Shown in pieces: positions 8,431 through 18,010 of a stretch of 64,000 bases of DNA. Below the pieces are notes generated by a model. The model saw only the letters and a program-made list of their open reading frames with translations. It made no database searches and was not told the DNA's origin. A program made the translations under genes and the position numbers. The first letter of the stretch is position 1; the number at the start of each line of letters is the position of its first letter. The DNA is from Ahrensia sp. (lineage in GTDB: Bacteria; Pseudomonadota; Alphaproteobacteria; Rhizobiales; Rhizobiaceae): assembly GCA_002698425.1 (NCBI GenBank), contig NZXU01000100.1, positions 46,063 through 110,062 of the forward strand. The letters are read 5' to 3'.

Positions 8431-9768
8431 ATGCCAGACCAGACCCAGTCACTGATCGACCGCGCCGCTTCCCTCGTGGACGCCGCAAAACGGGCGGGAG
8501 CCGATGCCGCCGACGCCGTCGTGGTCCGGTCGCGTTCCAAGAGCGTCTCGGTGCGGCTTGGCAAGGTCGAAGGCACGGATTCCTCGGAAAGCGACGATTT
8601 CTCGCTGCGCGTCTTTGTCGGCTCGAAGGTCGCCAGCGTCTCGGCCAACATCGCCGGCGATGCGGACAGCCTCGCCGAACGCGCCGTCGCCATGGCGAAG
8701 GTCTCGCCGGAGGACAAGTTCAACACGTTGGCGCCGGAAGATCGGCTGGCGCGCGAATTCCCCGATCTCGATCTTTACGACGACACCGAAATCTCCGCCG
8801 AGCAGATGACCGCCGATGCGCTGGCGATGGAAGATGCGGCGCGCGCCGTGCCGGGCGTGACGAACTCCTCGGGCGCGGGCGTGTCCGCCGGATCGGGCGG
8901 GCTGGTCCTCGTCACCTCGCACGGATTTTCCGGCGCCTATCGCCGGTCCCGCTATTCTCGCTCCGCCAGCGTCATCGCCGGCGAGGGAACGGCCATGGAG
9001 CGCGATTACGAATTTTCCTCGAAACTCTTCTTCGCCGATCTGCGCGCGCCGGAGGAGATCGGCCGCGAGGCCGGCGAGCGCACCGTGCGCCGGGTCAATC
9101 CGCGCAAGGCCGATACGGGCACGGTGACCTGTGTCTTCGATCCGCGCGTCGCGCGCGGCATGCTCGGCCATCTCGGCGGCGCGATCAACGGCGCTTCGGT
9201 CGCCCGCAAGACGAGCTTCCTGCGCGACAGGATGGGCCAGCCGGTCGCCAATCCGGCGATCACCGTGATCGATGAGCCGGCGCGCCGCCGCGGCCAGGGC
9301 TCGCGGCCCTTCGACGGCGAGGGCGTCCAGGGCGAGACGCTGACCATGGTCGGCGAGGGCGTGCTGAACCACTGGTTCCTGTCCACCTCGATTGCCAACG
9401 AACTGGGTCTGCAGACCAACGGGCGCGGCGCGCGCTCCGGCACCTCGGTCTCCGCATCCTCCACCAATCTGTCGCTCGAGCCCGGCACGCAGTCGCCCGA
9501 GGAGATGATCCGGGAAATCGGCGAGGGCTTCTATGTCACGGAAGTGTTCGGACAGGGTGTCAACATGGTCACCGGCGAATATTCGCGCGGCGCATCGGGC
9601 TTCTGGATCGAGAACGGCGAAATCGCCTATCCCGTGTCGGAGGTGACGATCGCCTCCAATCTCAAGGACATGTTCATGCGCATGTTGCCCGCCAGCGATA
9701 TCGACCGCGACTTCGCGACGGCTTCGCCGACGCTCGTCATCGAGGGCATGACCCTCGCCGGGCAATAA
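8431..9768 (+). CDS. pmbA: TldD/PmbA family metalloprotease (PmbA-like)
   Basis: The 445-residue protein follows PmbA in length and sequence, from the N-terminal LIDRAASLVDAAKRAGADAADAVVVRS to the GEYSRGASGFWIENGEIAYPVSEVTIASNL block near the C-terminus. PmbA works with TldD as a heterodimeric zinc protease that trims unstructured peptides, for example in microcin B17 maturation and CcdA turnover in E. coli. PmbA itself lacks the HExxxH of TldD, and I see none here. TldD is not in the window. GGAG precedes the ATG. The next gene starts 7 bases downstream. Confidence 0.9.
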   Translation: MPDQTQSLIDRAASLVDAAKRAGADAADAVVVRSRSKSVSVRLGKVEGTDSSESDDFSLRVFVGSKVASVSANIAGDADSLAERAVAMAKVSPEDKFNTLAPEDRLAREFPDLDLYDDTEISAEQMTADALAMEDAARAVPGVTNSSGAGVSAGSGGLVLVTSHGFSGAYRRSRYSRSASVIAGEGTAMERDYEFSSKLFFADLRAPEEIGREAGERTVRRVNPRKADTGTVTCVFDPRVARGMLGHLGGAINGASVARKTSFLRDRMGQPVANPAITVIDEPARRRGQGSRPFDGEGVQGETLTMVGEGVLNHWFLSTSIANELGLQTNGRGARSGTSVSASSTNLSLEPGTQSPEEMIREIGEGFYVTEVFGQGVNMVTGEYSRGASGFWIENGEIAYPVSEVTIASNLKDMFMRMLPASDIDRDFATASPTLVIEGMTLAGQ

Positions 9769-9775
9769 CGAAGCC

Positions 9776-10603
9776 GTGGCGGACACCCCCGAAATCGTTA
9801 GCGGTCGCGCCTCTGTCGCGCAGGACCTCGCGCTGATCCGCGACGCGGCGGAGGAAGCAGGCCGGATCGCGCTTACCTATTTCCACGGCCACGAGGAGAT
9901 GGATGTGCGCATGAAGGGCGGCAACTCCCCGGTCAGCGCCGGCGATCTCGCCGCCGACACCTATCTGCGCAAGGTCCTGATGACGGCCCGGCCGGATTAT
10001 GGCTGGCTGTCGGAGGAAAGCACCGACGTCTCGCAAACCCGCAGGCAGACCGCGCCGCGCAGTTTCATCGTCGACCCGATCGACGGAACCCGCGCCTTCA
10101 TCGACGGGCGCGATATCTGGTGCGTCTCGATCGGCGTGGTCGAAGGCACGGCGCCGGTTGCGGGCGTGCTGGAATGCCCGGCGCTTCGCGAATGCTACTG
10201 GGCGTCGGCGGGCGGCGGCGCCTTCAAGGACGGACGCCGTCTCTCCGTGGCCGACCCGCGCGAGCGACCTGTCGTCGCCGCGCCGCCCAAGGCGGAGCCG
10301 CAGCTGGAACGGGCTTTTCCGGGCGGCTTCAGGCGACGCGGGCACATTCCGTCGCTGGCCTATCGCCTCGCAATGGTCGCCGACGGCGCGCTGGATGCGA
10401 CCCTCGTCAAGCCGAGATCGCATGACTGGGACATCGCGGCCGCGATCGTGATCCTCAACGAGGCCGGCGCCCGGCTGGCCGCCATGGACGGCGCGGAGGT
10501 GACGTTGAACGGCGCGGATATCGTCAAGCCGGCGATGGTGGCCGGATCGCCGCTCATGCTCGAGGCAATGTTCGGTGTTGTGACGGCGCAAGCATTCGGT
10601 TAA
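9776..10603 (+). CDS. Inositol monophosphatase family protein (CysQ-like 3'(2'),5'-bisphosphate nucleotidase)
   Basis: The 275-residue protein carries the Li+-sensitive phosphatase signatures: SEE at about residue 80, DPIDGTRAFIDG around 100-111 and HDWDIAAA near 218, which together bind two or three Mg2+ ions. The family removes phosphate from inositol phosphate, fructose 1,6-bisphosphate or PAP. The closeness to CysQ, which recycles PAP from sulfate assimilation, is my best guess. A GTG start at 9776 is used, 7 bases behind pmbA, so co-transcription is likely. Confidence 0.82.
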   Translation: MADTPEIVSGRASVAQDLALIRDAAEEAGRIALTYFHGHEEMDVRMKGGNSPVSAGDLAADTYLRKVLMTARPDYGWLSEESTDVSQTRRQTAPRSFIVDPIDGTRAFIDGRDIWCVSIGVVEGTAPVAGVLECPALRECYWASAGGGAFKDGRRLSVADPRERPVVAAPPKAEPQLERAFPGGFRRRGHIPSLAYRLAMVADGALDATLVKPRSHDWDIAAAIVILNEAGARLAAMDGAEVTLNGADIVKPAMVAGSPLMLEAMFGVVTAQAFG

Positions 10604-10651
10604 GCACCCCAAGAACTTGCAGGAATCTCACAACGAGAGGGTATTGCAGCC

Positions 10652-10891
10652 ATGGCTGATCAGGGTGAAGACAAGCAACTGCTGCATCTCGTCTTCGGCG
10701 GCGAACTGGAATCGCTGGACAGCATGCGTTTCCGCGATCTGAACGACCTCGACATCGTCGGCGTCTTTCCCAACTATAAGACCGCGGAAGCCGCCTGGAG
10801 GTCCAAGGCCCAGCAGACCGTCGACAACGCGCATATGCGCTATTATGTCGTCCATCTGCATCGTCTGCTCGATCCCGAAAAAGACACATAG
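10652..10891 (+). CDS. DUF4170 domain-containing protein
   Basis: This 79-residue acidic protein has the compact DUF4170 pattern: LLHLVFGGELESL, then LDIVGVFPNYKTAEAAWRSKAQQTVDNAHMRYYVVHLHRLLDPE. The family is small, cytoplasmic and almost confined to alphaproteobacteria; its function is unknown. It is preceded by GAGAGGG about 10 bases before the ATG and sits between the inositol-phosphatase-family gene and the lipid A cluster, a position conserved in rhizobia to my knowledge. Confidence 0.85.
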   Translation: MADQGEDKQLLHLVFGGELESLDSMRFRDLNDLDIVGVFPNYKTAEAAWRSKAQQTVDNAHMRYYVVHLHRLLDPEKDT

Positions 10892-10919
10892 ACGTGATTG
10901 ACGGAGCGACGAGGGGCTG

Positions 10920-10938
10920 CGCGCGAGACTGTCGCGCG
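10920..10938. repeat. Inverted repeat in the 107-base gap before the DUF374 gene
   Basis: Arms CGCGCGA (10920-10926) and TCGCGCG (10932-10938) flank a 5-base loop. There is no T-run after it, so it may be a weak transcript-end hairpin behind DUF4170 or a chance GC palindrome. I see nothing else in this gap. Confidence 0.35.
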
Positions 10939-10998
10939 AACCCGGCATCGGCCGAACCGGCCCGGTAGCAGCCCTATCGATCCGACGCGCGGTAGCAG

Positions 10999-11778
10999 AT
11001 GACAGGCATCGAAATAACGACAAGAAGAACAAGACGGCGGTCGTCCGCGACGCTGAGAAAGCGCCTTTGGGTCCGGCTGCGCACGCGGCTGGTGGACTCC
11101 GACCGCATGATGTCAGTGCTTGCCGGTCTGATCGTCGCCTATATCCGCCTCGTCTACCGGAGCAACCGGCTGGTCGAGTTCGACGAGCAGCGCGCCGACA
11201 GGCTGCTCGCGGAATACGCGCCGGTGATCGTGACATGCTGGCACGGCCAGCATTTCATCGCGCCGATGTTCACGCGCGGCGGCGAACCGTCCGTCGCCAT
11301 GGTGTCGCGCAGCAAGGATGCCGAATTGAATGCGCGCGTGGTCGAGAAGCTGGGTTTCCAGACGGTGCGCGCATCGGGCGGCCGCGCCTCGGCCCGATCG
11401 GCCAGCAAGGGCGCCGTTCGCGGCATCCTTGCCCTGCGCGACAAACTGAGGGCCGGCCATTCCGTCTTCATGATGGCCGATATCCCGCACGGCACCCCGC
11501 GCGAGGCGGGTCTCGGCATCGTCTCCATCGCCCGTTTCACTGGCGCGCCCATTGTCCCCATCGCCTACGCGTCCTCGCGCCGCCATGTCTTTCAAAAAGC
11601 ATGGGACAAGGCGGTGATGAATCTCCCTTTCGGCCGGGCCGCGCTCTATTTTGGCGATCCGATCCACGTTCCCGAAGACGCGGATGACGCGAAGATGGAG
11701 GAACTCCGGCTGGAACTGCAGAACGCGCTCAACAGCCTGCTCGACAAGGCCCATACGACCGTGGATGCGCCGGCATGA
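10999..11778 (+). CDS. DUF374 lysophospholipid acyltransferase-like protein
   Basis: The 259-residue protein has a very basic N-terminus (TRRTRRRSSATLRKRLW) followed by a possible membrane anchor (MMSVLAGLIVAYIRLVY) and the DUF374 core with HGQHFIAPMF, VSRSKDAEL, VRASGGRASARSASKGAVRG and FMMADIPHGTPREAGLGIVSIAR. The DUF374 family is related to acyltransferases of the LPLAT superfamily. It overlaps the Kdo transferase gene by 4 bases (ATGA), so a role in lipopolysaccharide or lipid A assembly at the inner membrane is inferred from context. The exact acyl acceptor is unknown. Confidence 0.82.
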   Translation: MTGIEITTRRTRRRSSATLRKRLWVRLRTRLVDSDRMMSVLAGLIVAYIRLVYRSNRLVEFDEQRADRLLAEYAPVIVTCWHGQHFIAPMFTRGGEPSVAMVSRSKDAELNARVVEKLGFQTVRASGGRASARSASKGAVRGILALRDKLRAGHSVFMMADIPHGTPREAGLGIVSIARFTGAPIVPIAYASSRRHVFQKAWDKAVMNLPFGRAALYFGDPIHVPEDADDAKMEELRLELQNALNSLLDKAHTTVDAPA

Positions 11779-13154
11779 GCGAGATGTGGGCACGAACCGC
11801 GCTGCAGACCTATCGCTGGCTGGGCGCCGCGATCTACCCCTTCATGGGAACCTATGTCGCGGTGCGCATGACGCGCGGCAAGGAGGAGCGCGGCCGCCGG
11901 CATGAACGATACGGCTACAGCAAGCTGCAGCGTCCTGACGGCCCGCTGATCTGGGTCCACGCGGCCAGCGTCGGCGAGACGGGCGCGGTGTCGAGCCTGA
12001 TCCAGAAGATCCGCGCGCTCGGCATCAACGTCATCCTGACGACGGGCACGGTCACCTCGGCGAGCTTCGCGCGCGACCGACTCGGCCCCGATATCCTGCA
12101 CCAATATGTCCCGCTCGACATGAAGCCGGCCGTCAGCCGCTTCCTCAATCATTGGAACCCGGACCTCGCGATCTTCGCGGAATCCGAGATCTGGCCGATG
12201 ACGATCCTGGAGCTTGGCGCGCGGCGCATTCCCCAGGTCCTCATCAACGGCCGCATGTCCGACCGCTCCTTCCGGCGCTGGAAGAAACGCATCGCGCTGG
12301 CCGAATCGCTGTTCGAAAACCTCTCCCATGTCGCCGTACAGACCGATCTGGACGGCGAACGGTTCTATACGCTGGGCGCGCGGCCCGTTACCGTGACCGG
12401 CAATCTGAAGGCCGATGTCGACGTGCCGCCGGTCGATGAGGCCGAGTTGCGGCGGCTTTCGGCGGCGATCGGCGACCGGTCGCGCTGGGCGGCGATTTCG
12501 ACCCATGACGGCGAGGAACTCGCCGCGGCGCGCGTCCACAAGGCGCTGTCCAAATACCGGCCCGGTCTGCTGACCATCATCGTGCCGCGCCACCCCGACC
12601 GGACGGCCGGCTTGAAGAAGATGCTCGAGGACCGCGGCCTGACGGTCGCCTGCCGCAGCACCGGCGATCCTATCACGCCCGCGACCGACATCTTCCTCGG
12701 CGACACGATCGGCGAGATGGGTCTCTATCTGCGCCTGACCGACATCGCCTTTGTCGGAAAATCGCTGATCGGCGAGGGCGGCCAGAACCCGCTTGAGCCG
12801 GCGATGCTCGGCACGGCGATCCTGAGCGGCCCGAATGTCTCCGCCTTCACCGAGGCCTATGAAAAGCTGACCGAGGCGCGTGGCGCGCGCATCGTCGAGG
12901 ACGAGGCGACGCTGGCCAAGACCGTGCACCACCTGCTGTCGCAGCCGAAGGTCTGCGAGGCGATGGCGCGCGCCGGCGCTCGCGTCGTCGGCGATATGGG
13001 CGGCGCGCTCGATCGCACCTGGCAGGCGCTCGATCCCTATATCCATCCGTTGCGCGTGCAGGCGGCCCTGCGCAGCGACGGCCCGGAATTCCGTCCCTCG
13101 TCCGGCGCGGCCGGCGTCGGGCCCGCTCGAAGGAGCGCTCTTGGCTGGAAGTGA
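11775..13154 (+). CDS. waaA: 3-deoxy-D-manno-octulosonic acid (Kdo) transferase
   Basis: The 459-residue glycosyltransferase has an N-terminal membrane anchor, the GT30 N-domain motif IWVHAASVGETGA (about residues 55-67, with the catalytic Glu), and the C-domain LIGEGGQNPLEPAMLGTAILSGP that binds CMP-Kdo. It transfers Kdo from CMP-Kdo to lipid IVA on the cytoplasmic face of the inner membrane. The C-terminus runs into the next gene: lpxK starts on a TTG inside its last codons. Upstream and downstream genes overlap it, so DUF374-waaA-lpxK form one operon. Confidence 0.93.
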   Translation: MSEMWARTALQTYRWLGAAIYPFMGTYVAVRMTRGKEERGRRHERYGYSKLQRPDGPLIWVHAASVGETGAVSSLIQKIRALGINVILTTGTVTSASFARDRLGPDILHQYVPLDMKPAVSRFLNHWNPDLAIFAESEIWPMTILELGARRIPQVLINGRMSDRSFRRWKKRIALAESLFENLSHVAVQTDLDGERFYTLGARPVTVTGNLKADVDVPPVDEAELRRLSAAIGDRSRWAAISTHDGEELAAARVHKALSKYRPGLLTIIVPRHPDRTAGLKKMLEDRGLTVACRSTGDPITPATDIFLGDTIGEMGLYLRLTDIAFVGKSLIGEGGQNPLEPAMLGTAILSGPNVSAFTEAYEKLTEARGARIVEDEATLAKTVHHLLSQPKVCEAMARAGARVVGDMGGALDRTWQALDPYIHPLRVQAALRSDGPEFRPSSGAAGVGPARRSALGWK

Positions 13155-14193
13155 GGCGCCGCCTTTCTGGTTCCGCGAGAAGGGCTGGGCGGCCTATAGC
13201 CTGGCGCCTTTGGGCTGGATTTACGGCGCCGCCGCGCGCTGGCGGATGGACAATGCCAAGCCGTTCGAGGTCGAGGCGCCGGTCATGTGCATCGGCAACC
13301 TCACCGTCGGCGGTTCGGGCAAGACGCCGACGGCCATCGCCATCGCCAGGGCGGTCCGCGAAGAAGGCTATACGCCGGGTTTCCTGACGCGAGGCTATGG
13401 CGGCTCGCATCCCGGTCCGCATCTCGTCGATCCGGAACACGATACGGCGAGCGCGGTCGGAGACGAACCCTTGCTGCTGGCGCGCATCGCGCCGACCATC
13501 GTGGCGCGCAATCGCGCCGCAGGCGCCAGGAAACTGCTCGAACACGGCGTCGATTTCGTCGTCATGGATGACGGCTTCCAGAGCCGGAAGGTCTATTTCG
13601 ACTATGCGCTGATCGCGCTCGACGCCCGGCGTGGTCTCGGCAACGGCTCGGTCATTCCCGCCGGTCCGCTGCGCGCGCCGGTGATCGACCAGATGCGCCA
13701 TGCCGATGCGCTGCTCAGGATCGGCGACGGCGCCGGAGGCGTCGCGGTCGTGCGCGCGGCGGCTCGGGCGGCAAAGCCTGTACTGCGCGCCGACCTCGTA
13801 CCGCACAGGCTGGACGGGCTCGACAACGCGAAGCTTCTCGCCTTTTCGGGCATCGGCGATCCGTCCAAGTTCTTCGACACGCTGGAGGGCGCCGGCTACA
13901 CGATCGCATCGCGCCGCTCCTTCGGCGACCACCACGCCTTCACCGATGCGGAAGCCGAGGAACTGATCGGCCGCGCGCGGGCCGAGAACCTGGTTCCGGT
14001 GACGACGGAAAAGGATGCGGTCCGGCTGAGCCGGCTGAACGGACCGATCGCGGAATTGAAGCAAATGACCCGGGTGCTGCCGGTCGATCTCGTCTTCGAG
14101 AACCAGGTGGCGCTGAAAGACCTGATCGCCGATGTGGCCAAGCGCTATCACAAGCGCCGGATCAGCCGTCCGGCGGTCAGCCCCGATCCATGA
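13141..14193 (+). CDS. lpxK: Tetraacyldisaccharide 4'-kinase LpxK
   Basis: The 350-residue kinase phosphorylates the 4'-position of the lipid A disaccharide to give lipid IVA. It has an N-terminal membrane-associated helix, the Walker A loop GGSGKTP at about 57-63, LTRGYGG, and the DDGFQ motif after FVVMD. The start is a TTG at 13141, chosen because GAAGGAG lies 5 bases upstream and because the frame upstream does not resemble LpxK. It overlaps waaA by 14 bases, indicating coupled translation. Its 3' end overlaps the convergent DUF2093 gene by 17 bases. Confidence 0.92.
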   Translation: MAGSEAPPFWFREKGWAAYSLAPLGWIYGAAARWRMDNAKPFEVEAPVMCIGNLTVGGSGKTPTAIAIARAVREEGYTPGFLTRGYGGSHPGPHLVDPEHDTASAVGDEPLLLARIAPTIVARNRAAGARKLLEHGVDFVVMDDGFQSRKVYFDYALIALDARRGLGNGSVIPAGPLRAPVIDQMRHADALLRIGDGAGGVAVVRAAARAAKPVLRADLVPHRLDGLDNAKLLAFSGIGDPSKFFDTLEGAGYTIASRRSFGDHHAFTDAEAEELIGRARAENLVPVTTEKDAVRLSRLNGPIAELKQMTRVLPVDLVFENQVALKDLIADVAKRYHKRRISRPAVSPDP

Positions 14194-14395
14194 ATTCCAG
14201 TTCGCGCTTCAGCGACGTCTCTGCGTCGACATAGGGCTCCTGGCGCTGGACGCTCCAATATTTCAGCTCGTCGAGCGGGATCGGCTTGCCGGTGACCGCG
14301 CAGCGCACGAAGGTGCCCGGCGACAGGACCTGGTAGTCCGCATCGAGATAGCGGATCTTGGCTTCGGCTGAGTTGGGCATGTCGAAGATGTTCAT
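14177..14395 (-). CDS. DUF2093 domain-containing protein
   Basis: This 72-residue protein (MNIFDMPNSAEAKIRYLD start, then SPGTFVRCAVTGKPIPLDELKYWSV) matches the small DUF2093 family found in alphaproteobacteria, where it is often beside lpxK. The CAVTGKPI segment resembles half of a zinc ribbon but has a single Cys. Function unknown. It is transcribed leftwards, with GGAG immediately upstream of the ATG, and its last 17 bases overlap the end of lpxK. Confidence 0.85.
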   Translation of the reverse strand: MNIFDMPNSAEAKIRYLDADYQVLSPGTFVRCAVTGKPIPLDELKYWSVQRQEPYVDAETSLKRELEFMDRG

Positions 14396-14442
14396 CGCTC
14401 CTTAGCGCCATAAAATCGCGCCGAGGTCAACGTCCGGCGCAT

Positions 14443-16248
14443 TCAGCGCCGTCCGAAAAGCCTCTCGATATCCTTCAGTTTCAGTTCGATGAAGGTCGGC
14501 CGGCCATGGTTGCAGGTGCCCGATCCGGGCGTCGCCTCCATCTGCCGCAAAAGCGCGTTCATCTCTTCGCCGCGCAGCCGCCGTCCGGACCGGACCGAGC
14601 CGTGGCAGGCCATGGTGGAGGCGACCTTCTCGATATTGTCGCGAATGCGCAGCGCGCCGTTTTCCTCCGCCAGATCGTCGGCGAGATCGCGCAGCAGGCC
14701 CTGGGCGTCGACCTCGCCGAGTATGGCCGGCGTCGCCCGCACCGCCACCGCGCCCGGGCCGAAGCGCTCGATCTCCAGTCCGAACCGGGCAAGCGTCTCG
14801 GCCTCTTCGACCAGCCTGTCGACATCCTCGACCGGCAGGTCGACGATATCGGGCACAAGCAGCATCTGCGAGGGCAGGGCGCGCGCGGCGAGCGCGGTCT
14901 TCAGCGCCTCGAAGACGAGCCGCTCATGCGCCGCATGCTGGTCGACGATGACGAGGCTGTCCGCCGTCTGGGCGACGATGTAATTCTCGTGGATCTGCGC
15001 GCGGGCCGCGCCGAGGGGGTGATCGTCCAGAGGTGCTGCCGGCGCGGCCGCTTCCGCCAGCGCCGCCGACGGCGCGATGCCGGCGAAATCGCGCTGCTCC
15101 CGTTCGGCGAGCCCGGATCCGAAGTCGAGCGGCCGGTTGACCGAAGGCGCGGATGGCGGAGGCCGCCAGGACGGCGCGGGCCGCGCTATCGTGCCCGGCC
15201 GGAACGCCGCGGTCATTTCTTCGGCGGCGGAAGTCGAGGCGCGCACGCCCTCGTCGGCGAGCGCCCGGCGGATCGCCGAAATCATCAGCGCCCGCACGAG
15301 GCCCGGATCGCGGAACCGCACCTCGGCCTTGGCCGGATGCACATTGACGTCGACGAGGCGCGGATCGACCTCGATGAAGATGGCGCAGACGGCGTGGCGG
15401 TCGCGCGCCAGCATGTCGGAATAGGCGCCGCGCAGCGCGCCGGTCAGCTGCCGGTCGCGCACCGGCCGTCCGTTGACATGGATGAACTGGTGGTTCGCCG
15501 CGGCGCGGTTGAAAGAGGGCAGGCCGGCGAAGCCCGCGAGCCGCACGCCTTCCTTTTCGGCGGCGAGTTCGACCGAATTGTCGCGGAAGTCGCGTCCGAG
15601 GATCTGCGCGATGCGCGCGATCAGCGCCTGCGAATCCGTTCCCGTCGCCGGCAGTTCCAGGGTCGAGCGGTCCGAGCCGGCCAGCGTGAAGGCGACGCCC
15701 GGCCAGGACATGGCGATGCGCTTCACCGTCTCCGTGATCGCATTGGCCTCGGCGCGGTCCGATTTCAGGAATTTCAGCCGCGCCGGCACAGCGCGGAAAA
15801 GCCCTGTTACCTCGACCATTGTGCCGGGGTTGCCGGCCGCCGGCCTCGGCCCGGATATCTTGCCGCCGTCGACGACGATTTCGCTGGCCTCGCCGCCATC
15901 CCTGGGGCGCGAGCGGATGACGAGCCGCGACACTGAGCCGATCGACGGCAGCGCCTCGCCGCGGAAACCGAGCGTCGCGATCGCGTCGAGGTCGCGCTCG
16001 ATCTTCGAGGTGCAGTGGCGCGAAATCGCCAGCGGCAATTCGCCGGCGCTCATGCCCGACCCGTTGTCTGTGACGCGGATGAGGCTCTTGCCGCCGCTGC
16101 CCGTCAGGATCTCGATGCGGTCGGCGCCCGCGTCGAGGGCGTTTTCGACGAGCTCCTTGACGACATTGGCCGGCCGCTCGATCACCTCGCCGGCGGCGAT
16201 CTGGTCGACGATCGTGTCGTCGAGGCGGTGGATTCGAAGCGGGTTCAT
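14443..16248 (-). CDS. mutL: DNA mismatch repair protein MutL
   Basis: The 601-residue protein opens with [37 protein letters not shown] and DNGSGM, the GHKL ATPase motifs I and II, followed by FRGEALPSI (motif III). A Pro/Ala-rich linker (about 330-410) leads to the C-terminal dimerisation domain ending [15 protein letters not shown]. MutL couples MutS mismatch recognition to strand removal. No DQHAxxExxxxE endonuclease motif in full form is evident: [17 protein letters not shown] is present, so the endonuclease-type C-domain of non-MutH bacteria is likely. It is a single gene with its promoter in the 149-base gap before 16398. Confidence 0.95.
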   Translation of the reverse strand: MNPLRIHRLDDTIVDQIAAGEVIERPANVVKELVENALDAGADRIEILTGSGGKSLIRVTDNGSGMSAGELPLAISRHCTSKIERDLDAIATLGFRGEALPSIGSVSRLVIRSRPRDGGEASEIVVDGGKISGPRPAAGNPGTMVEVTGLFRAVPARLKFLKSDRAEANAITETVKRIAMSWPGVAFTLAGSDRSTLELPATGTDSQALIARIAQILGRDFRDNSVELAAEKEGVRLAGFAGLPSFNRAAANHQFIHVNGRPVRDRQLTGALRGAYSDMLARDRHAVCAIFIEVDPRLVDVNVHPAKAEVRFRDPGLVRALMISAIRRALADEGVRASTSAAEEMTAAFRPGTIARPAPSWRPPPSAPSVNRPLDFGSGLAEREQRDFAGIAPSAALAEAAAPAAPLDDHPLGAARAQIHENYIVAQTADSLVIVDQHAAHERLVFEALKTALAARALPSQMLLVPDIVDLPVEDVDRLVEEAETLARFGLEIERFGPGAVAVRATPAILGEVDAQGLLRDLADDLAEENGALRIRDNIEKVASTMACHGSVRSGRRLRGEEMNALLRQMEATPGSGTCNHGRPTFIELKLKDIERLFGRR

Positions 16249-16341
16249 CGCCGGGATTATAGGCGTCGGGGTGTGGCGGCGAAACGGCGCGCGGCGACTT
16301 TCAACCGATGGATTTTATTGGCCCAGCAGGTCTTTCTCCAT

Positions 16342-16372
16342 CTTGCAGCTTACATGCAAGGATCGATATATT
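16342..16372 (+). promoter_or_regulatory. Inverted repeat and possible promoter before the DUF442 gene
   Basis: CTTGCA (16342-16347) and TGCAAG (16355-16360) form a 6-7-6 inverted repeat, and TATATT at 16367-16372 would serve as a -10 box 26 bases before the ATG. The arrangement suggests an operator over a promoter, possibly for an ArsR-type sulfide regulator such as BigR, which controls DUF442 genes elsewhere, but no such regulator is in the window. Confidence 0.35.
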
Positions 16373-16397
16373 AGCGCGACACAGGAGTATTTCGTCC

Positions 16398-16754
16398 ATG
16401 AGCACAGTCCACGCCAAATTGCCGGCGGGCATGCGCCAGATCGGCAACGGGGTTTATGTTTCCGGTCAGGTTCTGCCGGAAAATATCGCCGCATTGGCCA
16501 GCGAAGGCTGCAAGACGCTGATCTGCAATCGACCGGACAATGAGGGTCCGGGCCAGCCCTCCGCGGACATGATGAAGGCGGAGGCCGAAAAACACGGCAT
16601 TTCCTTCCATTACATCCCGGTCGGCCATGGCGGCATCTCGCGCGACAGCATCGACGCGATGCGCAAGGCCCTGACGGAGGCCGAGGGCCTCGTTGTCGCC
16701 TATTGCCGCTCCGGCGCGCGGTCGACGCATCTCTACGCCTTTTCCCGCCCGTAA
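16398..16754 (+). CDS. DUF442/TIGR01244 family protein tyrosine phosphatase-like sulfur transferase
   Basis: The 118-residue protein begins with KLPAGMRQIGNGVYVSGQV and contains the signature loop YCRSGARS near residues 104-111, a variant of the Cys-x5-Arg loop of tyrosine phosphatases. The same fold forms the N-domain of Blh/PRF-type sulfide detoxification proteins, where the Cys carries persulfide. Here it stands alone without the metallo-beta-lactamase (persulfide dioxygenase) domain. ATG at 16398 is used with CAGGAG upstream; an in-frame extension to 16308 has no family resemblance. Confidence 0.8.
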   Translation: MSTVHAKLPAGMRQIGNGVYVSGQVLPENIAALASEGCKTLICNRPDNEGPGQPSADMMKAEAEKHGISFHYIPVGHGGISRDSIDAMRKALTEAEGLVVAYCRSGARSTHLYAFSRP

Positions 16755-16872
16755 CGGACAACGCCCTCCCGTTTCCCGCTTGCCGGGCAAATCGCGCATC
16801 CCGCTATGGCGCGATGGGGGCCGCGCCTGATAGAGACCGCAGCATTCCGGTTCAACTCATGCTGCGGGAAAA

Positions 16873-17910
16873 ATGCTCGGGATCGATTGGCGAAAGACGG
16901 CGATAGCGCTCGCCGCCGGATTCGGTGGCGCGCTTGCCGGGACCTTTGCCGGATTGCCGGCCGGCAGCCTGCTGGGGTCCACCTTCGCCGTCACCGTCGC
17001 GGCCATGATGGGGCTGCGACCGACCGTTCCGCCTTTTCTGCGCGATCTTGGCTTCTGCGTCATCGCCGTCTCGCTCGGCTCCGGCGTGACGCCGGATATC
17101 CTCTCGGAACTCGCCCGCTGGCCCTTGAGCCTCGCCATGCTCGCCGTCGCCATGCTCACGGTGATCCTCGTCTGCGCGCAGATCCTGCGGCGGATGTTCG
17201 GCGCGGATGCGCCGACGGCCTTGCTCGCGACCTCCCCGGGCGCGCTCTCCTACACGCTGGCGCTCGCGGACGACCGCGGAGCGGATGTGCGCTTCGTCAT
17301 GGTCCTGCAGAGCCTGCGCCTTTTCCTGATCACCATGCTGTTGCCGCCGCTGATCGGCTATGCCGAGGGCGGAGCGGAGATCGCTCCGCACAGCGATGCG
17401 GCGCATGTCGGATATGGCGCCAGCGCAATCCTTCTCGCCGCGACATTCGTCCTTGGCACGCTGATGGCGCGCCTGAGGATGCCGGCTCCGATCATCATCC
17501 CGGGTCTCGTGCTCAGCGGCATTGCCCATGGCGCGGGCTTCGTTTCCGGTCGGCTCGCCGATCCGGTGACCTTTGTCGGCTTCACAATCATCGGCACGGT
17601 CATCGGCGCCCGTTTCGCGGGCATCACCCGTGCCGAACTCAAGCGCCTCGGCATGGCGGGCGTCGTGTCGACCTCGGTCGCGGTTTCGATTTCGATCGCC
17701 TTCGCCTGGATCGTCTCGCTCATCCTGTCCCTGCCATTCGGACAGGTCTGGGTTTCCTTTGCGCCGGGGGGCGTGGAGGGCATGTCGTCAATGGCGCTGG
17801 CGCTGGGCTATGACCCTGTCTATGTCGCGGTGCACCATGTGTTCCGCATTCTCCTGCTGATCATGACGCTGCCGGTCCTGATCGGGTTGTTTGGAAAAAG
17901 AAACATATAA
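16873..17910 (+). CDS. AbrB family (GntP-like duplicate) membrane protein
   Basis: The 345-residue protein has about 10 hydrophobic segments in two similar halves, each with a Gly-rich segment such as LAGTFAGLPAGSLLGSTFAVTVAAMMG and GVVSTSVAVSISIAF, and an SPGALSYTLAL motif mid-way. This is the AbrB duplication family, often mis-called ammonia monooxygenase; its members are predicted inner-membrane transporters or regulators of unknown substrate. The gene sits just upstream of the TAXI TRAP operon in the same orientation, but the 100-base AT-rich gap with its own hairpin suggests separate transcription. Confidence 0.8.
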   Translation: MLGIDWRKTAIALAAGFGGALAGTFAGLPAGSLLGSTFAVTVAAMMGLRPTVPPFLRDLGFCVIAVSLGSGVTPDILSELARWPLSLAMLAVAMLTVILVCAQILRRMFGADAPTALLATSPGALSYTLALADDRGADVRFVMVLQSLRLFLITMLLPPLIGYAEGGAEIAPHSDAAHVGYGASAILLAATFVLGTLMARLRMPAPIIIPGLVLSGIAHGAGFVSGRLADPVTFVGFTIIGTVIGARFAGITRAELKRLGMAGVVSTSVAVSISIAFAWIVSLILSLPFGQVWVSFAPGGVEGMSSMALALGYDPVYVAVHHVFRILLLIMTLPVLIGLFGKRNI

Positions 17911-17940
17911 TACAATAGTTTAAGAGATAATCGCTATCTC
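17906..17940 (+). promoter_or_regulatory. AT-rich gap with -10-like box and hairpin before the TAXI TRAP operon
   Basis: TATAAT at 17906-17911 overlaps the preceding stop codon. GAGATA (17924-17929) and TATCTC (17935-17940) form a 6-5-6 inverted repeat. No good -35 box stands 17 bases before TATAAT, so the promoter call is tentative; the repeat could be an operator or a terminator remnant. Confidence 0.35.
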
Positions 17941-18010
17941 GCTGTCCACGGGCGTTGCTTTCTTGATTTGATCGGGCAATCCTCTCTGTTTCACCAATAG
18001 GGAGAAAGCC